A stretch of 64,000 bases of DNA from contig CAZTDN010000005.1 of assembly GCA_964611895.1 (NCBI GenBank), forward strand, positions 59,517-123,516, given 5' to 3'. Shown here piece after piece: positions 52,038-60,738 of the stretch. Position 1 is the first letter of the stretch; every line of letters starts with the position of its first letter. This stretch comes from JAIEOG01 sp964611895 (GTDB lineage Bacteria; Bdellovibrionota; FAC87; UBA2466). A model generated the notes under the pieces. The model saw only the letters and a program-made list of their open reading frames with translations, did no database searches and was not told the origin of the DNA. The position numbers and the translations under genes were made by a program.

Positions 52038-52731
52038 ATAAAGTGAAGTAGGGGTCCAGACCAATAAGGTCCACCTGGAAAGTCAAATTAACCGGCAGCT
52101 CCCACTCGCTTCCTAAGAAAAAGTGGGTGTTTATCAGCGAGCCGCTTTGAGGAGAGCCTGCGGCCAGTGCAGGGGCTACGCGGCCTTGGGCAAGAAGCAT
52201 CGACGCTCCAAAATACGGCTTGAATCGGACATAGTCTTTGCTAATCAACAACCCACCTTCGAAACAGGTTCCTTGGAACTCCCCTCGGAATGCATCCACT
52301 CCCGTCAGCCCCACAAATGCAGCAAGTGCAATCCACTCTTCTTGCTCAGGAAGTACGGTCCACTTCAGGATGCCGCCTATACTTGAAGTGGTATTCAACC
52401 CCGAAAAGAAAAAACTCCCGATAAATTCAAAACTTTCTAACAATCCTTTCGCCACGTAAATACGAGGGGCAGGCAAAAAAGCCGCTGTGGCCCCCAGGCG
52501 ATTTCCCAAGTTAAGCAGCCGGTCTGCCGGTAAAAAGGTCGCTTCCGCTCCGAGCTTCAGTCCGGGCCAGGAAACGTAGCTTTCGGCGGAGCGCAGTACT
52601 CGAGTCGTTCCTCCCATCGCAAGCAACTCCGTGGCGCGGTTGACGTCCTGCGACGAAAGCGACCCTGGCAAGGAAGCAGCTTGAGTCCAAAAACAACCCA
52701 AAAAGGCGAAGGTGATAGCGGCGCGTTTCAC
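52018..52731 (-). CDS. Exported, probably outer-membrane protein, unknown
   Basis: From GTG at 52731 the product is 237 residues with a signal peptide (KRAAITFAFLGCFWTQA). The mature part alternates hydrophobic and polar residues in the way of a beta-barrel and ends in aromatic VDLIGLDPYFTLFIGKKF, with a terminal Phe as in many outer-membrane barrels. A longer reading from 52821 overlaps the xerC promoter area. The family is not recognised. It is convergent with the HldE-type gene. Confidence 0.6.
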   Translation of the reverse strand: MKRAAITFAFLGCFWTQAASLPGSLSSQDVNRATELLAMGGTTRVLRSAESYVSWPGLKLGAEATFLPADRLLNLGNRLGATAAFLPAPRIYVAKGLLESFEFIGSFFFSGLNTTSSIGGILKWTVLPEQEEWIALAAFVGLTGVDAFRGEFQGTCFEGGLLISKDYVRFKPYFGASMLLAQGRVAPALAAGSPQSGSLINTHFFLGSEWELPVNLTFQVDLIGLDPYFTLFIGKKF

Positions 52732-52805
52732 GGGTTCGATATTACGGCACGATTGCAAAAAACCCAAAGGCAATAGACACTTTCCCTCGTCAGGAGAGCG
52801 CACCC

Positions 52806-53780
52806 ATGAAAGAGACGACACTTTGGGATCCGGCCGGATCGACGGCTGCTTGGGATTGGGTTCAGGGTTATTTGGAACACCTGCGTGTCGAAAAATCTTC
52901 GAGCGAACACACCCTTTCCAATTATGAGTTGGATCTTCGCCAGTGGATGCGGTTTTTGAATAAGAAAGCCACCCAGAGAACCGATTCGGAACGCCTTACG
53001 GACCTAAAGCTGTTACGGCGTTTCTTGGGCGAAGAAACCAGAAAGTATGAGCGGTCTACGGTCGCGAGGCGTTTGTCCGTGATCAAGGGTTTTTTGAAAT
53101 ACCTCTACCGAGAGGGGCTGATCGAGCGAAACCTATCCAAGCTCATTTCGTTGCCCAAACCGCACCTGAAGTTACCCCACGTCATGAAGCCCGATGAGGT
53201 AAAGCAGCTCATTGAGTCGACGCCGGCGGAAACCTTGTTGCAAAAACGGTCCAAGGCGATGATGGAATTGCTCTATTCCACGGGAATGCGAATTTCTGAG
53301 TTAGTTCAACTAGTTTACGGAGATTTAGATCTCAGGCAAGGGGTGGTACGCGTGCGTGGCAAAGGGGACAAGGAACGCTTGGTTCCGTTGGGGCGACATT
53401 GCCAAAAAGCGATTCGTGACTATATTGGCGCTATGCCAGCGGCGCTTGATAAGAGCGCGACGCAACCCATTTTCCTCAACCGCGATGGAGAGCGAGTTTC
53501 CGTTCGCACTCTTCAACGCAACCTACGGCACTATGCGGTGGAAATTTTGGGCGGCGCCGGGGTTAAGGTAAGTCCCCACACGTTTCGACATTCCTGTGCG
53601 ACTCACTTACTCGCTCGTGGAGCGGGTTTGAGAGAAATTCAGGAACTTTTGGGACACGAGTCTTTGGTGACTACCCAAAAGTACACGCACGTGGATATCG
53701 AACGACTCAAAAAATCTTACCGCATGGCGCATCCCTCTGAAACGAAGAGAATGCGAAAAAAGGGCACTGGTAACGCATGA
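52806..53780 (+). CDS. xerC: Tyrosine recombinase XerC/XerD
   Basis: The 324-residue recombinase has the N-terminal SAM-like domain (SSEHTLSNYELDLRQWMRF) and a catalytic domain with the Arg of STGMRISELVQL, Lys of GKGDKERLVPL, HTFRHSCATHLL and the Tyr of TTQKYTHVD. Xer enzymes resolve chromosome dimers at dif with FtsK. I favour XerC because xerC-hslV-hslU is a known order (codV-clpQ-clpY), but XerD is possible. Its stop overlaps the hslV start as ATGA. Confidence 0.86.
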   Translation: MKETTLWDPAGSTAAWDWVQGYLEHLRVEKSSSEHTLSNYELDLRQWMRFLNKKATQRTDSERLTDLKLLRRFLGEETRKYERSTVARRLSVIKGFLKYLYREGLIERNLSKLISLPKPHLKLPHVMKPDEVKQLIESTPAETLLQKRSKAMMELLYSTGMRISELVQLVYGDLDLRQGVVRVRGKGDKERLVPLGRHCQKAIRDYIGAMPAALDKSATQPIFLNRDGERVSVRTLQRNLRHYAVEILGGAGVKVSPHTFRHSCATHLLARGAGLREIQELLGHESLVTTQKYTHVDIERLKKSYRMAHPSETKRMRKKGTGNA

Positions 53781-54337
53781 AACCGTCTCTCAATCACTCT
53801 TCGGGTCCTCACGCGACGACGGTACTTTGTGTCACTCATGGCGCAAAAACGGTCATGGCGTCGGACGGTCAAGTTACTTTGGGGGACCTGGTCATCAAGG
53901 GTTCTGCCAAGAAAGTGCGCACCCTTTTCGGCGGGAAAGTGCTTGCGGGCTTTGCCGGAGGTACCGCAGACGCATTTACACTTTGCGAACTTTTCGAGAG
54001 AAAACTTGAGAAATACTCTGGCGATCTCACCCGAAGTGCCGTGGAGTTGGCCAAAGAGTGGCGAACCGACCGTTTGTTGCGTCGCCTCGAAGCCATGCTG
54101 ATTGTCGCCGATGGCAAGCGCCAGTACATTATCTCGGGAATGGGGGATGTTATCGAGCCTGATGAAGGCATTTCCGCGATTGGCTCCGGCGGGCCTTACG
54201 CGCAGTCTGCGGCTCTGGCCCTCAAACGCCATAGCCAGCTGGACGCCGAGGCTATTACTCGCGAGGCGATGGCCATCGCTGGTTCTCTTTGTATCTATAC
54301 GAACACAACTTTAACCGTGGAAACTTTGAGCCGTTGA
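53777..54337 (+). CDS. hslV: ATP-dependent protease HslV (ClpQ), peptidase subunit
   Basis: The 186-residue protein has the HslV core: TTVLCVTHGAKTVMASDGQVTLGDLV, KVLAGFAGGTADAFTLCE and GSGGPYAQSAALAL. The catalytic N-terminal Thr of HslV would be T14 or T15, after 13 residues MKPSLNHSSGPHA that have no match in the enteric protein, where only Met precedes Thr. No other start codon stands closer. Removal of this leader may be needed for activity. It overlaps xerC and hslU, and with HslU forms a two-ring degradation machine. Confidence 0.93.
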   Translation: MKPSLNHSSGPHATTVLCVTHGAKTVMASDGQVTLGDLVIKGSAKKVRTLFGGKVLAGFAGGTADAFTLCELFERKLEKYSGDLTRSAVELAKEWRTDRLLRRLEAMLIVADGKRQYIISGMGDVIEPDEGISAIGSGGPYAQSAALALKRHSQLDAEAITREAMAIAGSLCIYTNTTLTVETLSR

Positions 54338-55668
54338 TGGAAGAAATGACACCCACTTCAGTAGTGCAGGAACTCGACAAGTACATTGTCGGTCAACAAG
54401 AAGGCAAACGAGCCGTTGCCATTGCGCTTCGCAACCGCTGGAGGCGTCAACGCGTGGGCGAGGGCTTGCGTGATGAGATTCAGCCCAAGAATATTTTGAT
54501 GATTGGTCCTACGGGTGTTGGGAAAACTGAAATCGCCCGGCGAGTGGCGCGGCTATCCAACGCTCCATTTGTGAAAGTCGAAGCGACTAAGTACACCGAA
54601 GTCGGTTATGTCGGTAAGGACGTCGAGTCTATGGTGCGCGATCTTGTTGAGACAGCCATCAACATGGTCAAGTCTCAGGAGCGCGACCTGATCTTGCCTC
54701 GAGCAAAGGAACTCGCAGAAGAACGCTTGTTGGATCTATTGCTACCCCCCACGGGGACCGCGTCAGAGCTGGCCAATCCCCAAGCCGCCACTCGGGACAG
54801 TTACCGAGAAATGCTGCGCCGGGGAGAGCTCGATGCTCGCGAAGTAGTGATGGACACAAAAGAACGGCAGCAACCTGCGTTTGAGGTGCTTGCGTTTCCG
54901 GGCATTGAAGACGTGGACATGAACCTAAAAGACATGTTGGGCAATATGCTTCCCAAAAAGAACAAGCGCCGACACATGAAGGTTAAGGACGCCTTGCGCG
55001 CTTTGGAAAAAGAAGAAGCTTCCAAACTCGTGGACATGGACAGAGTTATTCCGCGCGCTATCGCACTTGCGGAGCAGAACGGGATCATTTTTCTGGATGA
55101 GTTGGACAAAATAGCCGAGTCCAAGGAAGGCTATCGTAGTGGTGCGGGCGTTTCCAGAGAAGGGGTGCAGAGAGATTTGCTCCCTATCGTTGAAGGGAGC
55201 AACGTCAATACGAAGTACGGCACCGTAAAAACCGATCATATTTTGTTTATTGGCGCTGGAGCTTTTCACCAAGCAAAGCCCTCGGATCTCATTCCAGAAC
55301 TGCAGGGACGATTTCCTATTCGGGTTGAATTGCAGAGTCTTTCTACGGAGGATTTTTATCGAATCCTGACGGAGCCGGCCAATAGTTTGCTTAAGCAATA
55401 TGTGGCGCTTATGGCCACTGAACAACTGGAGCTGGTTTTTACCGAAGGGGCGATTCGGACTTTGAGTGAGATTGCGACTGCGGTCAACGATCGCACCGAA
55501 AACATTGGTGCACGTCGGTTACACACCATTTTGGAAAAAGTTTTGGACGAGGTGAGTTTTGGGGCTTCTGAAATGGGCCAGCGAAAGTTTGAAATCACTT
55601 CCGACTACGTGCGCCAACGTGTCGGAAACCTAGTCGAAAACGTGGATCTGAGCCGGTATATTCTCTGA
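54337..55668 (+). CDS. hslU: ATPase subunit HslU (ClpY)
   Basis: At 443 residues the protein has the length of the enteric HslU. It begins MEEMTPTSVVQELDKYIVGQ and has Walker A GPTGVGKTEIARR, the pore loop GYVGKDVESM and Walker B IIFLDELDKIA. The C-terminal tail DLSRYIL, which docks into HslV, is complete. The ATG at 54337 shares one base with the hslV stop. A second in-frame ATG three codons later is less like the family start. Confidence 0.97.
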   Translation: MEEMTPTSVVQELDKYIVGQQEGKRAVAIALRNRWRRQRVGEGLRDEIQPKNILMIGPTGVGKTEIARRVARLSNAPFVKVEATKYTEVGYVGKDVESMVRDLVETAINMVKSQERDLILPRAKELAEERLLDLLLPPTGTASELANPQAATRDSYREMLRRGELDAREVVMDTKERQQPAFEVLAFPGIEDVDMNLKDMLGNMLPKKNKRRHMKVKDALRALEKEEASKLVDMDRVIPRAIALAEQNGIIFLDELDKIAESKEGYRSGAGVSREGVQRDLLPIVEGSNVNTKYGTVKTDHILFIGAGAFHQAKPSDLIPELQGRFPIRVELQSLSTEDFYRILTEPANSLLKQYVALMATEQLELVFTEGAIRTLSEIATAVNDRTENIGARRLHTILEKVLDEVSFGASEMGQRKFEITSDYVRQRVGNLVENVDLSRYIL

Positions 55669-55700
55669 GCGGTCTAAAGACAGGCTTGTCAATTTAGCGT

Positions 55701-55719
55701 GGCACGAGCATCCTGTGCC
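55701..55719 (+). repeat. Hairpin before the ThyX-like gene
   Basis: GGCAC and GTGCC surround a nine-base loop and end two bases before the ATG. There is no clear Shine-Dalgarno sequence here. The role is unknown. Confidence 0.3.
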
Positions 55720-55721
55720 CT

Positions 55722-57299
55722 ATGTCAACCGAGTCATTGCGCCGCTTTGAAAACATCGAAGTTAAACTTGTTGGAGCAATACAGAACCCATACGAGGTCG
55801 CTGTAGCTTCGGCGCGCACCTGCTACTCCGGCAAAGGCATTGTCTATCCGGAGCAGGTTTCCAAAGATGAAAAGTCGATTGCTCTGCGCGATAAAATTGC
55901 GTCCTCCACTCTTGAAGCAGGGCATTTGACTACCCGACAACATGCGCATTTTACATTCGCGCTCTCAGGGGTTTCTCGCCAGTTCATCTGGAGCTTTTTG
56001 CATAGCCACCCTTTTTACAACTCAGAGCAAGTCAGCCAACGCTATGTCAAAGTGAAACCTGGCAACTTTCTCATGCCTCCTCTTCCCGAGGCGCATCAAC
56101 GGATTTTTATCGAAACAGCGGCGGCACAGGCGGAAGCCTATGAGCAGCTGATTGGGCATTTGCGTGGCCCTCTCTCCGCCGATTTTTTCGAGCGATTCCG
56201 CGCCCGCAAGGCCAAGCCGGAACTATGGAACGCTTCTATCGACAAACGCGCGTTTGAAGTCGCCCGCTATGCGCTAGGAGTGGGAACGACTGCGTATCTT
56301 TACCATACGGTGAGTGCTCTGACCCTATTGCGGTACGCAAAGCTGGTCCAAGCGTTCGACACCCCGCTAGAGCAGAAAGTCGTGATAGGCCAAATGTTGG
56401 ACCGGGTTCGAGAGCTGGACCCGCTATTCGAAAAAGAACTTCAGGATCCCATTCCTCTCGACCAAACGCTTGAATACCAGTTTGTAGAACGATTTCGGGA
56501 GAGTTCCCGCAGTACTTCGGCTGCTTTTGCCGAGGAGTTTGATGCCGGGTTAGAAGGGCACGTCTCCAAGCTGACTGCGTGGACCCATGGCGCTGAAAAG
56601 AGCCTTGCCGACGCAGTTCGGGTTGCCCTTGCGCGGTCTGCTTCGGAATTGAGCGATAGCGAAGCCATCGGCATGTTGCTTGATCCCAAAGAAAATAAGC
56701 ACCTGGCCGACACTCTGAATATTGCGACTTTGGATCGTTTGAGCCAGCTCTTGCACCATGTGCAGTTTACTTTTCACAAGAAAATCAGCCATACGGCGGA
56801 TTCTCAGGATCAACGCCACCGCATGGTGATGGCTAGCCGTCCGTTGTTGCGTCTGCACTACAGTGGCAAGCCTGATTACATTACTCCTTTTGGTGTGACT
56901 CAATCTCCTCAAGCTCAAGAAGTTTATGAACGCATTATGGAGCGCAGTTTTGAAGCGATAAACCAGTTGCTCGATGCGGGGGTATCGGAAGAAGCGGCGT
57001 TTTACTTGCTTCCCAATGCGTATCCTATTCGCATGGTTTCGAGTGGTGACTTGCAGGCGTACCACCATAAGTGGAAACTTCGCACTTGCTACAATGCGCA
57101 GGAAGAAATTTTCCGCGCGTCTGTAGATGAAATCGCGCAAGTGAAAGCACTGTTCCCTCGATTGGGAGAGCATTTGCGAGCGCCGTGCTACTTGCGCTTT
57201 CGGGCGGGGACCCGTCCACACTGTCCCGAGGGCGACCGATTTTGCGGTGTCCCTGTTTGGAAGCTCGATATCTCTCAGTACCATCGCAAAAGCCTTTAG
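55722..57299 (+). CDS. Double-length ThyX homologue (FAD-dependent thymidylate synthase family)
   Basis: The 525-residue protein is about twice a normal ThyX. The first half matches ThyX in VASARTCYSGKG, EAGHLTTRQHAHFTFAL and SVSRQFIW-like LSGVSRQFIW. Its signature, SHPFYNSEQVSQRY, lines up with RHR-x2-S-x-NE-x-S-x-RY but changes several residues, including the Ser and the first Arg. The second half has HTADSQDQRHRMV and CYNAQEEIF and seems to be a second ThyX copy. ThyX makes dTMP from dUMP with FAD and folate. Activity of this one is uncertain. No thyA is in the window. Confidence 0.72.
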   Translation: MSTESLRRFENIEVKLVGAIQNPYEVAVASARTCYSGKGIVYPEQVSKDEKSIALRDKIASSTLEAGHLTTRQHAHFTFALSGVSRQFIWSFLHSHPFYNSEQVSQRYVKVKPGNFLMPPLPEAHQRIFIETAAAQAEAYEQLIGHLRGPLSADFFERFRARKAKPELWNASIDKRAFEVARYALGVGTTAYLYHTVSALTLLRYAKLVQAFDTPLEQKVVIGQMLDRVRELDPLFEKELQDPIPLDQTLEYQFVERFRESSRSTSAAFAEEFDAGLEGHVSKLTAWTHGAEKSLADAVRVALARSASELSDSEAIGMLLDPKENKHLADTLNIATLDRLSQLLHHVQFTFHKKISHTADSQDQRHRMVMASRPLLRLHYSGKPDYITPFGVTQSPQAQEVYERIMERSFEAINQLLDAGVSEEAAFYLLPNAYPIRMVSSGDLQAYHHKWKLRTCYNAQEEIFRASVDEIAQVKALFPRLGEHLRAPCYLRFRAGTRPHCPEGDRFCGVPVWKLDISQYHRKSL

Positions 57300-57338
57300 C
57301 GCGTACCAAAAAAATCGCAGTTCTGGTAGTGTCCGCCC

Positions 57339-58352
57339 GTGCTGCCGTCCATTTCACTTTTTAACGATCGCCTGGGAACTCCAAACGGGATTCGCTATTT
57401 GATGGCCCCTATGGCTGGAATCAGCGACATCGTTTTTCGCACTCTGATTCGAGAAATGGGTGCCCAAGCCGTGGTGTCAGAGCTGATATCAGCCGAAGGG
57501 CTGATCCGAGGTGGGGAAAAAACCCGTGATCTCATGCGGTTTGCGGAGTCTGAACGCCCAGTAGGTATTCAGATTTTTGGTTCTAGCGTGGCTTCGATGG
57601 TCCAAGCAGCCCGCATTGTCGAGTCTGAGGGCGCAGACTTTGTGGACGTTAATTTCGGCTGTCCGGTCAAAAAAGTCGTTTGCGATGGCGCGGGCGCAGC
57701 CTGGCTCAAAGACCCCATCAAGCTGGGCGAGCTGCTTTCTGCCATGAAGAGTGCTTTGCGAATTCCCCTCACCATCAAAGTCCGAACGGGCTGGGACGAA
57801 AACAGCATCAATGTTTCCCAAGTGGTTCAAGTCGCCGCTCAGTGTGGCGTGAGTTGGGTGGCCATTCATGGCCGCACCCGCGCTCAGGGGTATTCCGGGC
57901 TGGCAGATTGGGAGCTGATTCGCCAAGTGGCCATTCATAGCCCCATTCCCATTATCGGCAACGGAGATATCATCACCGCGCCGCAGGCTGTTTCACGCAT
58001 TCAAAACGGCTACGCACACGCTGTGATGATTGGGCGGGGCGCGCTGAAGAATCCTTGGATCTTCCAACAAATTGCTGGCATCGAACCGGACTTTGATTTT
58101 TTGAGACTGATTGAACGGCATTTCGAGCTAGCAATTGAGTATCGTGGCAAGTTCCGTGCGTTTCTCACCCTGAAAAAGTTTATGGCCTGGTACGCCGCTG
58201 GCTACCCCGGAGCGTCAGCATTTCGCGCAAGCCTGTTTCAGGCTGATGACATCGATGCCCTAAAAACGATTGCTTTGGATTATTTTTCGCGCGTGAATTA
58301 TCGTCCCAAAACAGATGATGGACAGCCGTTCTTGATGGGGGGGCACGGGTGA
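57339..58352 (+). CDS. dusB: tRNA-dihydrouridine synthase DusB
   Basis: The 337-residue flavoenzyme has the TIM barrel start LMAPMAGISDIVFR, the catalytic Cys in NFGCPVKK, FMN sites IKVRTGWD and VAIHGRTRAQGYSG, and GNGDI followed by IGRGAL for phosphate binding. It reduces uridine to dihydrouridine in tRNA. DusB fits best by the order of motifs, but the subfamily is not certain. The start is GTG at 57339. The following gene begins inside its stop codon. Confidence 0.88.
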   Translation: MLPSISLFNDRLGTPNGIRYLMAPMAGISDIVFRTLIREMGAQAVVSELISAEGLIRGGEKTRDLMRFAESERPVGIQIFGSSVASMVQAARIVESEGADFVDVNFGCPVKKVVCDGAGAAWLKDPIKLGELLSAMKSALRIPLTIKVRTGWDENSINVSQVVQVAAQCGVSWVAIHGRTRAQGYSGLADWELIRQVAIHSPIPIIGNGDIITAPQAVSRIQNGYAHAVMIGRGALKNPWIFQQIAGIEPDFDFLRLIERHFELAIEYRGKFRAFLTLKKFMAWYAAGYPGASAFRASLFQADDIDALKTIALDYFSRVNYRPKTDDGQPFLMGGHG

Positions 58353-58996
58353 TGTCGAACGGGGAATTGATTCATGACACAGTGGTAGTAGGGCCTTTGC
58401 AATGCAACTGTGCTTTGCTCGCCTGCAAAGAAACGCGCGAAGCGGTCCTGATCGATCCGGGGGACGATGCGCAGGCGATTTTGCATCTTATTGAAAAGCA
58501 TGGCGTTAAAGTAAAATACTTGCTCCACACCCACGCGCATTTTGATCATATTGGGGCTACTGGGGAACTCAAATCAAAACTGGATGCCACTACCTGTCTG
58601 CATTCTGCAGACGATAATTTGTACCGCAACCTGCCAATGCAGGGGAAACTCTTTGGAATGCAGTTTCAGAGTGCTCCACCTATCGAGTTGTTCATCGAGC
58701 ATGAACAGGAAATCGTATTTGGAAAACAAAAACTCAAAGTCATCCACACTCCGGGCCATAGTCCCGGAGGGGTGTGTTATCAGTTACAAGGCTCTGAGGA
58801 GCGAGTTTTCAGTGGGGATACACTGTTCCGGCAGAGTATTGGACGCTCGGATCTTTGGGGAGGTGATGGAAAGCAATTGGTGCAGTCTATCCGTGAGCGC
58901 TTGTTTTGTTTAGATGATGATATTCCCGTTTTTCCAGGCCACGGGCCGCAGACATTGATTGGGTACGAAAAGAGAAACAACCCGTTCTTGCGCTAG
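58352..58996 (+). CDS. Metallo-beta-lactamase fold hydrolase, glyoxalase II-like
   Basis: The 214-residue enzyme has the metal motif HTHAHFDH, GHSPGGVCY with the third His, SGDTLF with the bridging Asp and FPGHGPQT. It resembles the YcbL-like glyoxalase II subgroup, which splits S-lactoylglutathione or other thioesters. The substrate is not certain. The ATG shares one base with the dusB stop; a GTG three bases earlier is possible. Confidence 0.85.
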   Translation: MSNGELIHDTVVVGPLQCNCALLACKETREAVLIDPGDDAQAILHLIEKHGVKVKYLLHTHAHFDHIGATGELKSKLDATTCLHSADDNLYRNLPMQGKLFGMQFQSAPPIELFIEHEQEIVFGKQKLKVIHTPGHSPGGVCYQLQGSEERVFSGDTLFRQSIGRSDLWGGDGKQLVQSIRERLFCLDDDIPVFPGHGPQTLIGYEKRNNPFLR

Positions 58997-59670
58997 TCGT
59001 GGTACGACTCGCCAATACCGACCCCGATACTTGCTGTTTTGAGATAGGGGTTGCGCACAGATTTTGGGGTAAGACGCTTGAGGCTTCTAGACTTGTCTGA
59101 AGCCGCGACCAAGACCGTTTCCGAGTAAATCGAAGGGGATCGCTTGCGCAATGAGCTCAAATTGCGGGTGACCTTCAAAAAATACTTCATGCGATTCTTA
59201 AATTCGCGTGAATTGTAAAAAGACCAATACGGTAATGGGCCCGACACGGAGCTGTCTCGTAGGTTTGCCAGAATCCACGCTGCAACCTTGAAACTCGTAG
59301 AGGGTTTCTGGAGGTCGGCTACAGTGAGGTGGCCAAATTCTTTTATTAGCCGTGGGTTTTTCAGCCAGCTCTTGATGATCTGGCAAATCCCGATTTCTCC
59401 CGCGGGTCCTTCGGGGAGGTCATTTCGAAAACTGCTCTCTTGTTGGGTGATCGAAATCAAAACCGATGGGTGGATGCTATATTTCTTGGCGGCACGGTGA
59501 ATGCCCAGAGCGTAGGTGACGTACTGAGAGTCCGAAAGCGAGGGCTGTACCACGCTGATGCCATGGGCAATCTTGAGCACCTCTTGCATGCCTTCTTCTT
59601 TGAATGGCACTGCAAGCAAAGTGGCACTGGCGATTAGCGCAAGAAAACTGATTTTGAATCCGCTTTTCAT
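58993..59670 (-). CDS. Lytic transglycosylase (SLT domain)
   Basis: The 225-residue protein has a signal peptide (MKSGFKISFLALIASATLLA) and an SLT domain with the catalytic Glu in ITQQESSFRND, then GPAGEIGICQI and PYWSFYNSREF. It cuts peptidoglycan glycan strands in the periplasm, releasing 1,6-anhydro sugars that NagZ further breaks down. It overlaps the hydrolase gene by 4 bases at the 3' end. Confidence 0.88.
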   Translation of the reverse strand: MKSGFKISFLALIASATLLAVPFKEEGMQEVLKIAHGISVVQPSLSDSQYVTYALGIHRAAKKYSIHPSVLISITQQESSFRNDLPEGPAGEIGICQIIKSWLKNPRLIKEFGHLTVADLQKPSTSFKVAAWILANLRDSSVSGPLPYWSFYNSREFKNRMKYFLKVTRNLSSLRKRSPSIYSETVLVAASDKSRSLKRLTPKSVRNPYLKTASIGVGIGESYHD

Positions 59671-59964
59671 AATTTAGACCCCCTCACCTGGAGGGCCGAG
59701 CTTATAGCCTATTGTTGCCTAGTATTGCAACCCCCAGTCCCAACCACTAACCCATTGAAAATACTTAATAAACACCTAAGTCATGAAGGCAAAACCTGTC
59801 ACCTTTCTTGCCAACCAAGGCTTGGTCAGGGGCATTTACTCAGAGTTTCAAAGGGTTAGGCGAAATGGAGCGGGTCAAACAGGGGAAGGCGGGGAGCAAG
59901 GCCCCCCTAAACACTCGAAAGTCTGGACTGAATACCCGTAGTGGACGTCCGGTTCGCCCAAAAC
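59671..59964. other. 294-base intergenic region
   Basis: Between the transglycosylase and tatD, both on the minus strand. A 13-base palindrome, ACCAAG-G-CTTGGT, lies near 59812-59824. I see no RNA gene or reading frame here that I trust. Confidence 0.4.
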
Positions 59965-60738
59965 CTAGGCAAGCTTAAATAGCTGATTTGCCGTAGCCGT
60001 AGTCGCTTCGGCGATTGCCTCAAGCTGCACGCCGCGGGTTTCCGCCAGGCACAGAGCAGTGTAGGGAAGGTAGCTCGGCTCATTGGGTTTGCCTCGGTTG
60101 GGAATGGGGGCGAGGTAGGGACAGTCAGTTTCCAGGACGATCGATTCCAACGGAAGGGCTTTAGCTGCTTCCCGCAAGGGCTCCGCATTCTTAAAAGTAA
60201 GTATCCCCGAAAAAGAGATGCACAACCCCAGATCTATCGCTGCCTTGGCGTCGGGCGTGGTGCCGGTAAAACAGTGCATTACCCCGCCGCCTTTTCCCAA
60301 GCCCACTCGGGCGATGATCTCAAACAGATCTTTAAAGGCATCACGGCAATGGATGATGATGGGTAGTTCGAACTGCTTGGCAAACCGAAGCTGCGATTCG
60401 AACGCGTGGAGCTGTGTGGAGCGGTCGGCGTGATTATAAAAAAAATCGAGTCCAGTCTCTCCAATACCCACGCACTTTTCGGGAACTCCTTGCGCAAAAA
60501 GTGACTGAAGTTTGCTCTCGCACTGGGCCCAATCATGGGCCTCATGCGGGTGTAGGCCAAGAGTGTAGTAGACATCGGCGTTGTCGATTGCTGCTTGGCG
60601 GCTGGAATCCCAATTCGCAAGCTCTGTGGCGACGCTTACCATTTGAGTTACGCCAGCTTGTGCAGCTCGAGATAGGATTTCTGCTTGAGGCGCGTGGGCG
60701 AGCATGGGCAAATGCGCATGCGTATCAAAAAACTTCAT
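59965..60738 (-). CDS. tatD: TatD-family metal-dependent hydrolase/DNase
   Basis: The 257-residue protein has the metal motif DTHAHLPML, GIGETGLDFFYN with the second metal Glu, IIHCRDAF, MHCFTGT and VLETDCPYLAP. TatD family members are 3'-5' DNases that also act in RNA or protein quality control. It overlaps the metG stop by 4 bases and ends the tmk-holB-metG-tatD operon. Confidence 0.94.
   Translation of the reverse strand: MKFFDTHAHLPMLAHAPQAEILSRAAQAGVTQMVSVATELANWDSSRQAAIDNADVYYTLGLHPHEAHDWAQCESKLQSLFAQGVPEKCVGIGETGLDFFYNHADRSTQLHAFESQLRFAKQFELPIIIHCRDAFKDLFEIIARVGLGKGGGVMHCFTGTTPDAKAAIDLGLCISFSGILTFKNAEPLREAAKALPLESIVLETDCPYLAPIPNRGKPNEPSYLPYTALCLAETRGVQLEAIAEATTATANQLFKLA

Noticed and set aside
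55700..55716. Sigma-54 promoter (TGGCAC) before the ThyX-like gene
   Set aside because: The -12 element TTGCA/T is not found; TGGCAC is followed by GAGCATCCTG.
59907..60188. 93-residue minus-strand frame over the tatD end
   Set aside because: It lies in another frame of tatD and extends into non-coding sequence; no supporting start.
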